Shown: in pieces, positions 50,895 to 61,101 of the stretch
How positions within the stretch are numbered: position 1 is the first letter of the stretch
Layout of the letters: every line of letters begins with the position of its first letter
Origin: Belnapia moabensis DSM 16746
Lineage (GTDB): Bacteria; Pseudomonadota; Alphaproteobacteria; Acetobacterales; Acetobacteraceae
Reading direction: 5' to 3'
Assembly (NCBI RefSeq): GCF_000745835.1
Contig: NZ_JQKB01000018.1
Location: 1 to 64,000, forward strand
DNA: 64,000 nucleotides
Program-made: the position numbers and the translations under genes
The notes under the pieces: generated by a model
What the model was told of the DNA's origin: nothing
The model's input: the letters and a program-made list of their open reading frames with translations, nothing else
The model's database searches: none

Positions 50895-52438
50895 TGGATG
50901 GCGGCAACCGCTTGCCGTCGGCCTCCGGGACGCGTCGGGGCGGCGGCCGTGCGCGCATCTGGTTCCTGGTTCATTCCTGGCTCGGTTTCAAGCTCAGTCT
51001 CGTGCTGGGGGTGATCTGCCTGAGCGGCAGCCTCGCTTCCGTCTCGCATGAGATCGACTGGCTGCTGACACCGACGCTCCGCTCGAGCGCGCCGCCATCG
51101 GCACCGATGGCTTGGGGGGCGGCAGGGGACGCGTTGGCCGAAGCATACCCCGGGGCCAGGATCGACACCGTTCGCGTCCCGGAGGGGCCGGGCTTCGCGG
51201 CCACGGCCATTGTCACCCTGCCCGATGGCCGCCAGCGGATCGCGCATCTCGATCCCTCGACCGGCCGTGTGCAGGGCGACGCCAGCCGGCAGACCGTGCA
51301 GCGCTTTCTGCGGGATCTGCATATGTGGCTGTTTATCACCAACAGTTGGGGGCTGGTGACCGTCTCGGCCTTTTCAATTCCGCTATTGGCCTCGCTGGTG
51401 ACTGGGCTGGTTGTCTACAAACGCTTCTGGCGCGGCTTTTTCCGACTGCGCCTGCGGGCAGGACCACGGGTGCTGGTGGGGGACCTGCACCGGCTGATCG
51501 GGCTTTGGTCGCTCTGGTTCGTCGTTGTCATCGGCGTGACGGGCGTCTGGTACCTGGTCGAAGTGATCGGATACATGAACGGCCATCGCTTCGATCGTCC
51601 GGTGCCGGCCGCGCCCGGACAGAATCTCGCCGATCTCGGTGCTGCACCTCAGCCGCTTGGCCTGGGCGGGGTCACACGACTTGCGCGCATCGCCTATCCT
51701 GAACTCCGGATCGTCGCGGTCATTCCCGCCCGCTCCGCACGGGAACCGGTCGTGGTCTGGGGCTAGGACGCAGCCTGGCTCGTGCGGGAGCGCGCTAGTG
51801 CCGTGCGCCTGCATCCGGTGACCGGGGCCGTGCTCGACATCCAGCGCGGTGAGGCACTCACGCCCATGCAACGCGTCGTGGAAACTGCCGACCCGCTGCA
51901 TTTCGGCAATTTCGGCGGGCTGCCGATCAAGCTGCTCTACCTCGTCTTCGGCCTGGGCCTCACGGGCCTCATCGTCAGCGGCGGCTGCCTCACGCTGCGG
52001 CGAGGCATAAGGCTGCGGCAAGTAGCCGGTCAGTCCAGGACGGATGGTTGGCGCCTGGGGCGGTGGCGCTGGGCGAACCTCGCTTTGCTTGGCACCGCGA
52101 CGGCGCTGGCACCGGCTGCGCTGTCCGCTTGGGAGGATGGAGGCACGCCGCGCGACTTCGGCACCCGCGACCTTGGTCCCTATCGGGTGACGCTGCTTTG
52201 GCAGGAAAACGGCCCGGCGGCCCGGCGGGGCCTGCATCTACGCCTCGACTGCGGCGGGTGCCTTGCCAATCCTCGTGCGGCCTGGCTGCGGACGGAGGGG
52301 GAACCCGATCTGCCCATCCGTCTCGCAAGTAGCCTGGGCAACTCGCCGGTCGCACAGTATGGGCCCGGCCGGGAACTCTCGATCGAGATGGAGGCATGGG
52401 ATGGAATGCGCGCCACAGCACGATGGGTGACCAATTAA
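50894..52438 (+). pseudogene. PepSY-domain iron-uptake membrane protein with in-frame amber codon
   Basis: Continuous frame of about 514 codons broken only by TAG at 51764-51766. Before it are typical PepSY segments (RIWFLVHSWLGFKLSLVLGV, RFLRDLHMWLFI, GDLHRLIGLWSLWFVVVIGV). After it the same frame continues DAAWLVRERASAVRLHPVTG, DPLHFGNFGGLPIKLLYLVF and a tail domain to 52438. The family normally has Gln there (VWGQDA), so a single CAG-to-TAG change explains it. Such proteins assist siderophore uptake with the upstream receptor, possibly by reducing iron. Either a recent pseudogene, a split gene or an amber-suppressed gene. Confidence 0.8.
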
Positions 52439-52945
52439 CGGCTGCTCCGTTCCGTTTTCATTGCGAGGCATGCCATGGGCCGTGGGTGCCTCGTATAGTC
52501 GGCAAATCAAGCAGCACTCGGCTGCAATGCCGGTTGAGCCTGTTGATGGCCACCGGCCGGGCGAGCCTCTGATGCTGATGACTGGGGGTGACCCACATCA
52601 TGCGCGCCTTATCGCATGTGTGGATGTCCCTTGCGGATCAAGGCGGATCTGCGGCGTTGGCGCCGAGAGCACGGGTGCGGTGATGTGTCCGGCCCTACAG
52701 CCCTAGGCCCTGGCAGATGCCCTCCCCCGTCCTGTTGCCGCAAATAATCCAGATCGTCGTCTCGCCAATGGCCAGCCACAGATCACGCTTCTCAAGACCA
52801 CTCCTCCAACACCTTCCGCTACCTGGAGCCATTGAGCGTCGCCGGCGTACTCTTCCTCCTCTACGATCTCCTGATCGCCTTCTCGATGCAGCGGCACGGA
52901 TGCATCGGGTCCAGGCGTGTTGAGACGGCCGCCAAGGGGAATCGG
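52439..52945. other. Intergenic stretch of about 500 bp
   Basis: No supported gene. A plus-strand frame from 52832 reading AGVLFLLYDLLIAFSMQ is in frame with the next gene but has no family match and is likely an upstream artefact. Confidence 0.45.
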
Positions 52946-54973
52946 ATGGATATCGGCATCGACATTGGCGGAACCTTCACGGACGCGGTGCTGCGCAGCG
53001 GGGACGGGTCGATGCGCTCCCTCAAGGTGCCGAGCACGCCGGACGATCCCGCCCGCGCCGTGGGCCACGCGCTGGAGCGGCTGCTGGGGGCGGCTGAGGC
53101 CGCAGGCGTGCGCCGCTTCCTGCACGGCACCACGGTGGCCACCAACGCCATCCTGGAAGGCACGGCATCGCCGGTCGGGATCATCACCACGGCCGGCTTC
53201 GCCGACGTGATCGAGCTCGGACGGACCAATCGCGCCTCCAACTACGACCTGCTGATCCGCCCGCAGACGCCGGTGGCGCTGGTGCCGCCGGAGCGCCGGA
53301 TGGAGGTGGTCGAGCGGATCGGCGCCGACGGCACGGTGTGGGAGCCGCTGGACGAGGCGGGCGTCGCCGAGGCGGCCCGCGCGCTGGAGGCGGGGGGCGC
53401 GAAGGCGGTCGCGATCTGCTTTCTCTTCGCCTTCATCGATCCCACCCACGAGCGGCGCGCGCGGGAGATCGTGCTGGCGACCTGCCCGGGCCTCGCCGTC
53501 TCGCTTTCCTCCGAGGTCGATCCGGCGCCGCGCGAGTACGAGCGGAGCTGCGCCACCGCCTTCGACGCTGCGCTGAAGCCCGTGATGAGCAGCTATCTCG
53601 GCCGGATCGAGGCCATCCTGCGCGATGCCGGCATCGGCGTGCCGATGGGGGTCATGCACTCGCGCGGCGGGCTGCTGGGCGCGGCGGCAGCGCGGCGCCG
53701 GCCCATCCGCCTCACCCTCTCCGGCCCCTCGGCGGCGGCGATCGGCGCCGCCGCCCTGCTGCGCGAGGCCGGCTTCCTGGACGGCGTCTCCATCGACGTC
53801 GGCGGCACCAGCGCGGACGTGGCGGTGATCCGCGGCGGCGCGCCGGCGCTGCGGGTGGATGGGATGATCGGCACCTTCCCCGTGCGCGTACCCACCGCCG
53901 ACGTGCTGGCGGTCGCGGCCGGCGGCGGCTCCATCGCCTGGATCGACGACGCGGGCGGGCTGCGCGTCGGGCCGCGCTCGGCCGGCGCCGATCCCGGCCC
54001 GGCCTGCTACCGGCGCGGCGGGACACGCCCGACGGTGCTGGACGCCTCCGTCGTGCTCGGGCTGGTCGATCCCGCGCGTTTCGCGGCTGGGCAGCTGGCG
54101 CTGGACTCGGCGGCGGCGGCGGCGGCGATCGAGCGGGAGGTGGCCGGCCCCCTGGGCCTCGGCGTGCGGGAGGCGGCGGTGGCCATCCATCGCGTGATCA
54201 ACGCCACCATGGCGGAGGCGGTACGCGCCGTGACGGTGGCGCGCGGCGTGGACCCGCGGGAGCTGCCGCTGGTGCCGGCGGGCGGCGGCGGCGGCCTGCA
54301 CGCCCACGCCATCGCCGACGACCTCGGCCAGACGCGGATCGTCGTCCCCGCCGCGCCGGGCGTGCTGGCCGCGATGGGCCTGCTGGACGCGCCCCTGGAG
54401 CACGACGCCGCCCGCGGCTTCGGCCGCGTGCTGGACGAGATTCCGACCGCGGATCTGCGCGCCACCATCGACGCGCTGGCGGACGAGACTCGCACGGCCA
54501 TGGCGGCCGAAGGCGCCGACGTGGCGGCCGCCGAGATGGCCCTGACCGCGAGCGCCAGCTATGTCGGCCAGGGGCACAGCCTGGAGGTGCCCTTTCCTAC
54601 GGAGGCCCCCGACCCGGCCGGCGCGATCCGCCGGGGCTTCATCGACCTGCACCGCGCCACCTTTGGCCACGCGCGGGAGGCGCCGGTGCGGCTCGTCTCG
54701 CTGCGCGCCGTGCTGCGGCTGCGGAGCGAGCCGCTGGCGCTCCGCCCCGTCGCGGCCACGAACGCTGCCCGCACGGCGCGCGAGGCGGTGCTGGAGAGCG
54801 TGGCACAGACCATCTCGGTGGTGCCGCGCGGCGCCCTCGCGCCCGGCGAGATCCTGCCAGGCCCCGCCATCGTGGAGCAGGACGACACGACGCTGGTGGT
54901 GCCGGCGGGCTGGCGCGTCACGACGCATCCGGCGCACCTTCTGATGGAACGAGTGGCAGGGAGGCGCGCATGA
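52946..54973 (+). CDS. Hydantoinase/oxoprolinase A-type subunit
   Basis: A 675-residue HyuA-type ATPase subunit. The actin-like nucleotide-binding fold is clear: MDIGIDIGGTFTDAVL (1-16), FLHGTTVATNAILEG, LTLSGPSAAAIGAA and VSIDVGGTSADVAVI; the C-terminal part has GQGHSLEVPFP. With the B subunit it opens cyclic amides (hydantoins, 5-oxoproline) with ATP; substrate cannot be specified. ATG 52946 with an AAGGGG site upstream. The stop overlaps the next start by ATGA. Confidence 0.92.
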   Translation: MDIGIDIGGTFTDAVLRSGDGSMRSLKVPSTPDDPARAVGHALERLLGAAEAAGVRRFLHGTTVATNAILEGTASPVGIITTAGFADVIELGRTNRASNYDLLIRPQTPVALVPPERRMEVVERIGADGTVWEPLDEAGVAEAARALEAGGAKAVAICFLFAFIDPTHERRAREIVLATCPGLAVSLSSEVDPAPREYERSCATAFDAALKPVMSSYLGRIEAILRDAGIGVPMGVMHSRGGLLGAAAARRRPIRLTLSGPSAAAIGAAALLREAGFLDGVSIDVGGTSADVAVIRGGAPALRVDGMIGTFPVRVPTADVLAVAAGGGSIAWIDDAGGLRVGPRSAGADPGPACYRRGGTRPTVLDASVVLGLVDPARFAAGQLALDSAAAAAAIEREVAGPLGLGVREAAVAIHRVINATMAEAVRAVTVARGVDPRELPLVPAGGGGGLHAHAIADDLGQTRIVVPAAPGVLAAMGLLDAPLEHDAARGFGRVLDEIPTADLRATIDALADETRTAMAAEGADVAAAEMALTASASYVGQGHSLEVPFPTEAPDPAGAIRRGFIDLHRATFGHAREAPVRLVSLRAVLRLRSEPLALRPVAATNAARTAREAVLESVAQTISVVPRGALAPGEILPGPAIVEQDDTTLVVPAGWRVTTHPAHLLMERVAGRRA

Positions 54974-56556
54974 ACGCCGAACGCCTGGATCCGGCCACGG
55001 TCGAGATCGTACGTCGCCGCCTGGAGGCGATCGCGGACGAGATGCAGGGAGTGATGCTGCGCTCCGCCGTCTCGCCGATCGTGCGGGAGGCGAATGATGC
55101 CTCAGCCAGCCTGTTCCTACCGGACGGCACGCTGATCGCGCAGTCCAACTCCCTGCCGCTGCTGCTCGGCTGCCTGATGCCGGCCGTGAACCGGATGCTG
55201 CGGGAATTCCCGGTGGAGACGATGCGGCCGGGCGACGCGTACCTCATGAACGACCCCTATGACGGGGGCACGCACATCCCCGACGTCTCGCTGATGGTGC
55301 CGGCCTTCGCGGAGGGGCGGGTGATCGCGCTGGCGGCGGCCATCGTGCATCACCAGGACATGGGCGGCATGACGCCGGGCTCGCTGCCCACCGCGTCCAC
55401 CGAGATCTACCAGGAGGGGCTGCGCCTGCCGCCGCTCCGCTTGGCGCGGGAGGGGGTGGCGGACCCGCAGATCCTGCGCATCATCGCCCTCAACACCCGC
55501 ACCCCCGACGCCTTCGCCTGGGACCTGGAGGCGCAGGCGGCCTGCTGCCGCGGCGGCGCGGCGCGGATGGAGGAGCTGGCCGCCCGCCACGGCGCCGCTC
55601 CGCTCGCTGCCATGATGGCGGAGCTGGTCCGGCGCGCCGAGATGGCGACGCGCGCCGCCATCCGCGCCATCCCCGACGGGTCCTGGACCTACGAGGACGC
55701 GCTCGACAACGACGGCGTGGAACTCGACCGCGCGGTGCCCATCCGGGTGCGCGTGACGGTCTCGGGCGAAGCCATGACCTTCGACTTCACGGGCTCCGCC
55801 CCGCAGGTGCGCGGGCCGGTGAACGCAGCTCCGGCCGGCGTGATGGCCGGGTGCTTCTTCGCGCTGCGCGCCGTGACCGGTCCGGACATCCCGAACAACG
55901 GCGGCTGCGCCCGCCCGCTGACGGTGGTGCTGCCCGAGGGCAGCGTGCTGAACCCGCGCCTGCCGGCGCCGCTGAACGCGCGCACGGGCACCGTGAAGCT
56001 GGCGACGAACGCCATCCTCGGCGCCCTGGCCCAGGCGCTGCCGGAGCGCATCCCGGCGGCGAATGCCGGCTGCTCCACCATCATGGCGCTTTCCGGCCGG
56101 CACGCGGACGGCAGCACCTGGGTGGTGACGGAATCCATGGCGAGCGCGGCGGGCGCCTCCGCACACGGGCCGGGCGTCAGCGGCATCTCCACCGACATCA
56201 GCAACACGATGAACATGCCGGCGGAGGCGATGGAGACGGACGCGCCGGTGCGCGTGCACCACTACCGCGTCCGGCGCGGCTCGGGCGGCACGGGGCGGCA
56301 CGCGGGCGGCTGCGGCATCAGCCGGGAGTACGAGGTGCTGCGCGGCCCGCTCACCCTCACCTTTCGCGGCGAGCGCCACTACCACGCCGCGCGCGGCGCC
56401 GCGGGCGGCGGCGACGGCCTGCCCGCGGAGGCCTGGGTGATCCGCGCGGACGGGCGCCGGGAGGGGGTCCGCTCCAAGCTGACCACTGTGCTGCAAACGG
56501 GCGACCGGCTGCTGATGGGCACGGCCGGGGCCGGGGGCTGGGGAGACGCTGCATGA
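54970..56556 (+). CDS. Hydantoinase/oxoprolinase B-type subunit
   Basis: A 528-residue HyuB-type subunit. Family blocks: PATVEIVRRRLEAIADEMQG (8-27), REANDASASLFLPDGTLIAQ, YLMNDPYDGGTHIPDVS, MTFDFTGSAPQVRGPVNA, and RRGSGGTGRHAGGCG near the C-terminus. Four-base overlaps with both neighbours give an A-B-receptor operon. Confidence 0.93.
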   Translation: MNAERLDPATVEIVRRRLEAIADEMQGVMLRSAVSPIVREANDASASLFLPDGTLIAQSNSLPLLLGCLMPAVNRMLREFPVETMRPGDAYLMNDPYDGGTHIPDVSLMVPAFAEGRVIALAAAIVHHQDMGGMTPGSLPTASTEIYQEGLRLPPLRLAREGVADPQILRIIALNTRTPDAFAWDLEAQAACCRGGAARMEELAARHGAAPLAAMMAELVRRAEMATRAAIRAIPDGSWTYEDALDNDGVELDRAVPIRVRVTVSGEAMTFDFTGSAPQVRGPVNAAPAGVMAGCFFALRAVTGPDIPNNGGCARPLTVVLPEGSVLNPRLPAPLNARTGTVKLATNAILGALAQALPERIPAANAGCSTIMALSGRHADGSTWVVTESMASAAGASAHGPGVSGISTDISNTMNMPAEAMETDAPVRVHHYRVRRGSGGTGRHAGGCGISREYEVLRGPLTLTFRGERHYHAARGAAGGGDGLPAEAWVIRADGRREGVRSKLTTVLQTGDRLLMGTAGAGGWGDAA

Positions 56557-57515
56557 AGAGACGCCATCTCGGGACGCTGCTCCTCGCCGCGGCGGCCAAG
56601 CCGGATCGCGCGGCGGCGCAGGGCGCTGGACGCCCCCTCCGCATCCAGGTCGGCTACGCCAGCGGCAGCTTCGACGCGACGGGCCGCATCGTGGCGGACG
56701 GGCTGCGCGAGCGCCTGGGCGTCAACGCGGTGGTGGAGAACCGCACGGGTGCGGGCGGCGCCATCGCCTCCGACTATGTGGCCAAGGCGCCGGCGGACGG
56801 CTCGGTGATCCTCATCGGCGGCGCCGGCACCCACGGCGTCACCCCGGCGGTGCGCAAGACCCTGCCCTTCGACGCCGCGCGCGACTTCACCGCCATCGCG
56901 CGCGTGGCCGAGTTCCCCAACGCCATGGTGGTCTCGGCCGCAATGCCCGTCCGCACCGTTCAGGACTTCGTCGCCTGGGCGCGCCGCTCCGGGGGCTTTA
57001 ATTTCGGCTCCTCCGGCACCGGCACCTCCATCCACCTGACGGGAGAGCTGTTCCGGCTGCGGACGGGGCTGGAGATGACGCACGTCCCCTACCGTGGCAG
57101 CCCGGCGGCCGTGCTGGACCTGCAAGCCGGGCGGATCGCGGTGATCTTCGACAACCTGCCCAACGTGTTCGGCGGCATCCAGGCCGGCACGCTGCGGGCG
57201 CTCGCCGTCACCTCGGCGGAGCGCGTGCCGACCCTTCCGGAGGTGCCGACCATGGCGGAGGCGGGGATGGCGGACTTCGTCGTCTCCAGTTGGGTCGGCG
57301 TCTACGGCCCGGCGCGGATGGAGGCGGCGACGGTACGCCAGCTCTCGGACGCCGTCGTGGACACGGTCCGCACCGAGCCGGGCCGCACGCGGATCGCCAA
57401 TCTCGGCGGCACCCCCTCCCCCGCAGGCCCAGCCGAGTTCGACGCCATGTGGCGCGCCGACATGCGCCGCTGGGCCGAGGTGGTCCGTGCTGCAGGGATC
57501 GAAGTGGACGACTGA
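56553..57515 (+). CDS. Tripartite tricarboxylate transporter (Bug) binding protein
   Basis: A 320-residue receptor with an N-terminal signal (MKRRHLGTLLLAAAAKPDRA; the core is short). Patterns: IQVGYASGSFDATGRIVADG, VVENRTGAGGAIASDYVAKA, FNFGSSGTGTSIHLTGEL and THVPYRGSPAAVLDLQAG. Third gene of the hydantoinase operon, so the ligand may be the cyclic amide or a related carboxylate. No TctA/B nearby. Confidence 0.88.
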   Translation: MKRRHLGTLLLAAAAKPDRAAAQGAGRPLRIQVGYASGSFDATGRIVADGLRERLGVNAVVENRTGAGGAIASDYVAKAPADGSVILIGGAGTHGVTPAVRKTLPFDAARDFTAIARVAEFPNAMVVSAAMPVRTVQDFVAWARRSGGFNFGSSGTGTSIHLTGELFRLRTGLEMTHVPYRGSPAAVLDLQAGRIAVIFDNLPNVFGGIQAGTLRALAVTSAERVPTLPEVPTMAEAGMADFVVSSWVGVYGPARMEAATVRQLSDAVVDTVRTEPGRTRIANLGGTPSPAGPAEFDAMWRADMRRWAEVVRAAGIEVDD

Positions 57516-57765
57516 GGGCCACGCCTCATCACTTGCCTGAAGGTCGGCCTCATGGCCAACCACGCCGGCGACTGGCGCCGCCTCGCCGATGCGATTTTCC
57601 CTTCGGTCGGGCTGCGGCGCCTGCATCGGGATCAGCAGGTACCGCAGCGGCTTGGATCGTGACGGAAGGCAATCGCCGCCAGAGCTCATAGCGGCTGCGG
57701 GCTTCGCATCACATCTCGCTGGCGCGCCGGTCCTGGAACATCTAAAGAACTAACCCAGCGCCGCC

Positions 57766-60126
57766 ATGACCGACCAGATCGTCATCACCGAAAAGACCAG
57801 CCAGGCGAAGGACGTCCGCGCCGCGGTCGGCGGCCGCTATGGGGCCATCCTGCCGGCCGAGGGCCATCTGTTCGACCTGATCGAGCCCGAGGAGGTCTCA
57901 CCGGACTGGAAGCGCTGGACGCCGGTCCTGCTCCGGCCGGAAGGGCTCTACGGCACCAAGCCGGCCAAAGGCGGCAACAAGGCGCCCAAGCTCAAGGCGA
58001 TCCGCGACGCGCTGCGCCACGCGAAGCGCGTCTGGCTCGCCACCGATTGCGACCGCGAGGGCCAACTGATCGGCCAAGAGATCCTGGAACACTACGGCTT
58101 CCGCGGCGCGGTGATGCGGGTGATCTTCACCGCACAGGACCCGCAGACCATCCGCAACGCCTTCGCCCAAGCCAGGCCGAATGCGGAGTATGCCCGGCTC
58201 TATGCCGCAGCGGTGGCGCGACGGCAGGCCGACCAGATCTACAACCTCTCACTGACCCGCACGGCGACCGTGACCCTGGCCCGCGGCGGACGGGGCGTCA
58301 TCGGCGTCGGCCGGGTAAAGACCCCGACCCTGGCCATCGTCTGCAAGCGTGAGCTCGAGATCCGGGACTTCGTCCCGCAGGCCTATTTCGAGGTCGTGGC
58401 CACCGCCGAGGCCGAGGCAGGCCAGTTGCGGATGCGGCATGCACCCAAGGAGCGGATCCTGAAGCGCGAGGACGCCGAGGCCATCGCTGCGGCCGCCGAA
58501 GGCTTCGCCGGGCCGCTCGCGGTCAAGGTCGAGGACAAGCGGCAGGGCCCGCCCCGGCTGCATGACCTGCCTGCGTTGCAGAAGCTTTGCGGCTCACGCT
58601 TCGGCTGGTCGGCGGCGCGCACCTTGGAGGTGGCGCAGGAGCTCTATGACGGCCAGGGCAAGAAGATCATCACCTACCCCCGCGCCGAAACTCGCTATCT
58701 GCCCGAGAGCCTGATCCCGGACGTTCCCCGGATCGTCGCCGGGCTGCGCGTGGGGCGGGCCTTCAGCGGAATCCCGGTGCCGGAGCCGCCGGTGGTCCGC
58801 CGAGGTGCAAGCGGCCATTTCCACGACAAGGGCCTGGCCGGGGCCAGCCACCATGCAATCATCCCCAACGTCAACACGGTCGACACGCTGCGCGAGGTGT
58901 GGCCGCGCCTGTCGGGCGACGAGCGCCGATTGTTCGACGTCATCGCCCGCGCCTACCTCGCCGCCGTCATGCCGGACTTCCGTTACCGGCAGACCACGGT
59001 CACGCTGGACGTCCGCGGCTACCTGTTCCGGGCCACAGGGCGGCAGCCGATCGAACTCGGCTGGCGGCAGGCCTTCCCCGATTGGCAGCCGGCCGAGGAG
59101 AAGGGCGAGGACGCGCAACTGCTGCCCGCCCTCCGGCACGGCGAGACGGCCCTGCTACGCGATGCCGCGGTCGAGGCAAAGGAGACCAGGCCGCCGCCGC
59201 GCTACAACGAGGGAACGCTGATCGAGGCAATGCAGAATGCCTGGCGCTTCGTTGAGAACGAGGCACTGCAGGAGCGTCTGAAGGAGGCCAAGGGAATCGG
59301 CACGCCGGCGACCCGGGCCGAGATCATTCGTGGCCTCAAGGCGCAGGAGTTCCTCGTCGCCAACGGCAAGCACATCCTGCCCACCGAGCGCGGGCTCGCG
59401 CTGTTCGCGGTGCTCGAGCGGGCCGACCCAGCCTTGGTCGATCCCGGCGTGACCGCGCAGATGGAACGCCTGCTGGATGATGTACTGGTCGGGCAGCAGG
59501 ACATGGTCGGTGCCATCGATGCGGTCTGCGCGCAGGCCAGCCGCATCATCGGGCGGCTGCAGGAGGGGGCGCCGGTCGGCGATGCCGACCTGCTCGGCGT
59601 CGGGGCGAAGAAGCGCGGCGTGGACCGCCCGCCGACGCCGGCCATGAAGCAGTTCGTCGACGGCCTGGCCCGGCGGAAAGGGCTTCCGCCGCCGCCCGGA
59701 TACACGACATCGAGCGCTGCGTGCCGCGCCTTCCTCGACCAGCATGCGCCGAGGAAGGAGGCTCCCCAGGCGCGGGCGAAGCCTGTCGCTGAACACCCTG
59801 CACCGCCGCGGCAGGCGATGGCGAAGCGGCCCAGGGCCAGGCAAGGCAAGGCGGCCGTGTCGTCTCCAGGACCCAAGGCGTCGCGTGGCGGCCAGTACGG
59901 TGTTCCAGGCCGGAAGAACAATAGTGGGACAGCGCGTGCGACGCGTGTCGTGAAGGCAGCCGGCGATGGTTCGGTATCGCCGGCAGCGGAGGGTGAGACA
60001 CGGCTGCGCATTCCATTTGGGAATAAGGATGCCGCGCGGCAACTCGGTGCCCGCTATCGTGCCGGCAGCTGGTATGCGCCACCTGGCACCGACCTCGACG
60101 GCTTCCGCGAACGCGGATGGCTATGA
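57766..60126 (+). CDS. Type IA DNA topoisomerase (TopB-like) with DUF5710-type tail
   Basis: A 786-residue topoisomerase relaxing or decatenating DNA through a 5' phosphotyrosine. The Toprim domain has LATDCDREGQLIG (91-103, acidic triad). The catalytic Tyr 304 lies in ITYPRAETRYL, followed by LAGASHHAIIPN and EAKGIGTPATRAEII. After about 620 the protein is basic and disordered (Lys/Arg/Pro/Ala), then ends with RIPFGNKDAARQLGARY...WYAPPG, a DUF5710-type module found in proteins of mobile elements. This TopB type is common on conjugative islands, not as the housekeeping TopA. Next to transposase debris, it suggests a decayed element. Confidence 0.92.
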   Translation: MTDQIVITEKTSQAKDVRAAVGGRYGAILPAEGHLFDLIEPEEVSPDWKRWTPVLLRPEGLYGTKPAKGGNKAPKLKAIRDALRHAKRVWLATDCDREGQLIGQEILEHYGFRGAVMRVIFTAQDPQTIRNAFAQARPNAEYARLYAAAVARRQADQIYNLSLTRTATVTLARGGRGVIGVGRVKTPTLAIVCKRELEIRDFVPQAYFEVVATAEAEAGQLRMRHAPKERILKREDAEAIAAAAEGFAGPLAVKVEDKRQGPPRLHDLPALQKLCGSRFGWSAARTLEVAQELYDGQGKKIITYPRAETRYLPESLIPDVPRIVAGLRVGRAFSGIPVPEPPVVRRGASGHFHDKGLAGASHHAIIPNVNTVDTLREVWPRLSGDERRLFDVIARAYLAAVMPDFRYRQTTVTLDVRGYLFRATGRQPIELGWRQAFPDWQPAEEKGEDAQLLPALRHGETALLRDAAVEAKETRPPPRYNEGTLIEAMQNAWRFVENEALQERLKEAKGIGTPATRAEIIRGLKAQEFLVANGKHILPTERGLALFAVLERADPALVDPGVTAQMERLLDDVLVGQQDMVGAIDAVCAQASRIIGRLQEGAPVGDADLLGVGAKKRGVDRPPTPAMKQFVDGLARRKGLPPPPGYTTSSAACRAFLDQHAPRKEAPQARAKPVAEHPAPPRQAMAKRPRARQGKAAVSSPGPKASRGGQYGVPGRKNNSGTARATRVVKAAGDGSVSPAAEGETRLRIPFGNKDAARQLGARYRAGSWYAPPGTDLDGFRERGWL

Positions 60127-60399
60127 CGTCGGTGTTTGGTCTCGTGTCGTATGGTTGGGGTATGCAGGCCAGGGAAAGGCGAAGCAGCAGCCGATCCTGC
60201 GGTTGGACCGCAGGCTCCAGCCCGCTGAAAAGGGTGCATCTTGAGATCACTAGGAGAAGGGTACACTCGCCTTCGACCTGCTTGTGTTCCGGTCGATGGT
60301 CTGTGCCCTGCAGGCCGGTCCGCCCGTCGTTCGAAAGCGTCTTGCTTTGTTGCGAACCTATGTGGAGCAGGATGAGGTCTCAAGCCCCGCCTTGGGGCA

Positions 60400-61091
60400 A
60401 TGATGGATCATGAGCTGCTTCGCTTTAGCCGGCTCGCAGAGGTAGTATCGCGTCACGTAGCCCCCGCCCCGAGCCGCTTCGCCACCCCGGCCTACGCGCC
60501 CGCCGCCTTGTTTGCCCTGCTCCTGCTGCGGGAGAGGCTGCGGCTGACCTACCATGGCTTAAAGGACCTTCTCCGCCTGCCTGGCCAACTCCGCCGCGTG
60601 TTCGGCCTCCGAGCCGTCCCCGACCGCGCGACGATGTGGCGGTTCGCCCGCCGTCACGTCGGCCCCACCTGCTGGACCCGGCCTTGAAAGAAACCGTTCG
60701 CCGCGCCCGCGGGGACGCCGAGCGCGCCTGCCAGATCGCGCTCGGCTCCACCGGTCTCTTCCTCGCACACATCCCGCTACTTCGAGTGGCGCGCGAAGCG
60801 GCACCGGGGCCAGCGCGGCTGGCTGGAATGGGCCTTCGCCATGTGGGTCGCGCCGCAGATCCGGCGACTTCACCGATCTGCCACCCCCGACGAGCGCAAC
60901 CGACGCCCGCATGCCCTTCGAGCAACTCCTGGTGGAAGCAGGCTATGATACCGAAGCCAACCACCGCCACTGCCGCGAAGCCCCCGGCGTCGACAGCCTG
61001 ATCCCGGCCAAGAAGGGGCGCTCGGCCCGCGTGGTCGCAGCCACGCCGCTGCGGCAGGAGATGGTCCGGCGGCTCGGCAAATTGAACCAGC
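60400..61091 (+). pseudogene. DDE-type transposase, multiply frameshifted
   Basis: The N-terminal part is in one frame (FARLAEV-like start, YAPAALFALLLLRERLRLTYHGLKDLLRLP, 60403-60663). It then shifts to LLDPALKETVRRARGDAERACQ, then to SRYFEWRAKRHRGQRGWLEW, then to FEQLLVEAGYDTEANHRHCREAPGVDSLIPAKKGRSARVV ending in RRLGK near 61085. At least three frame changes, so dead. The family is IS5/IS1182-like. A shorter piece of the same family is at 44841-44955. Confidence 0.8.
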
Positions 61092-61101
61092 AGACGACCG
61101 G

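Noticed and set aside
52703-54937. A 744-codon antisense frame over the hydantoinase A gene
   Set aside because: No motifs and Arg/His/Gly-rich shadow composition.
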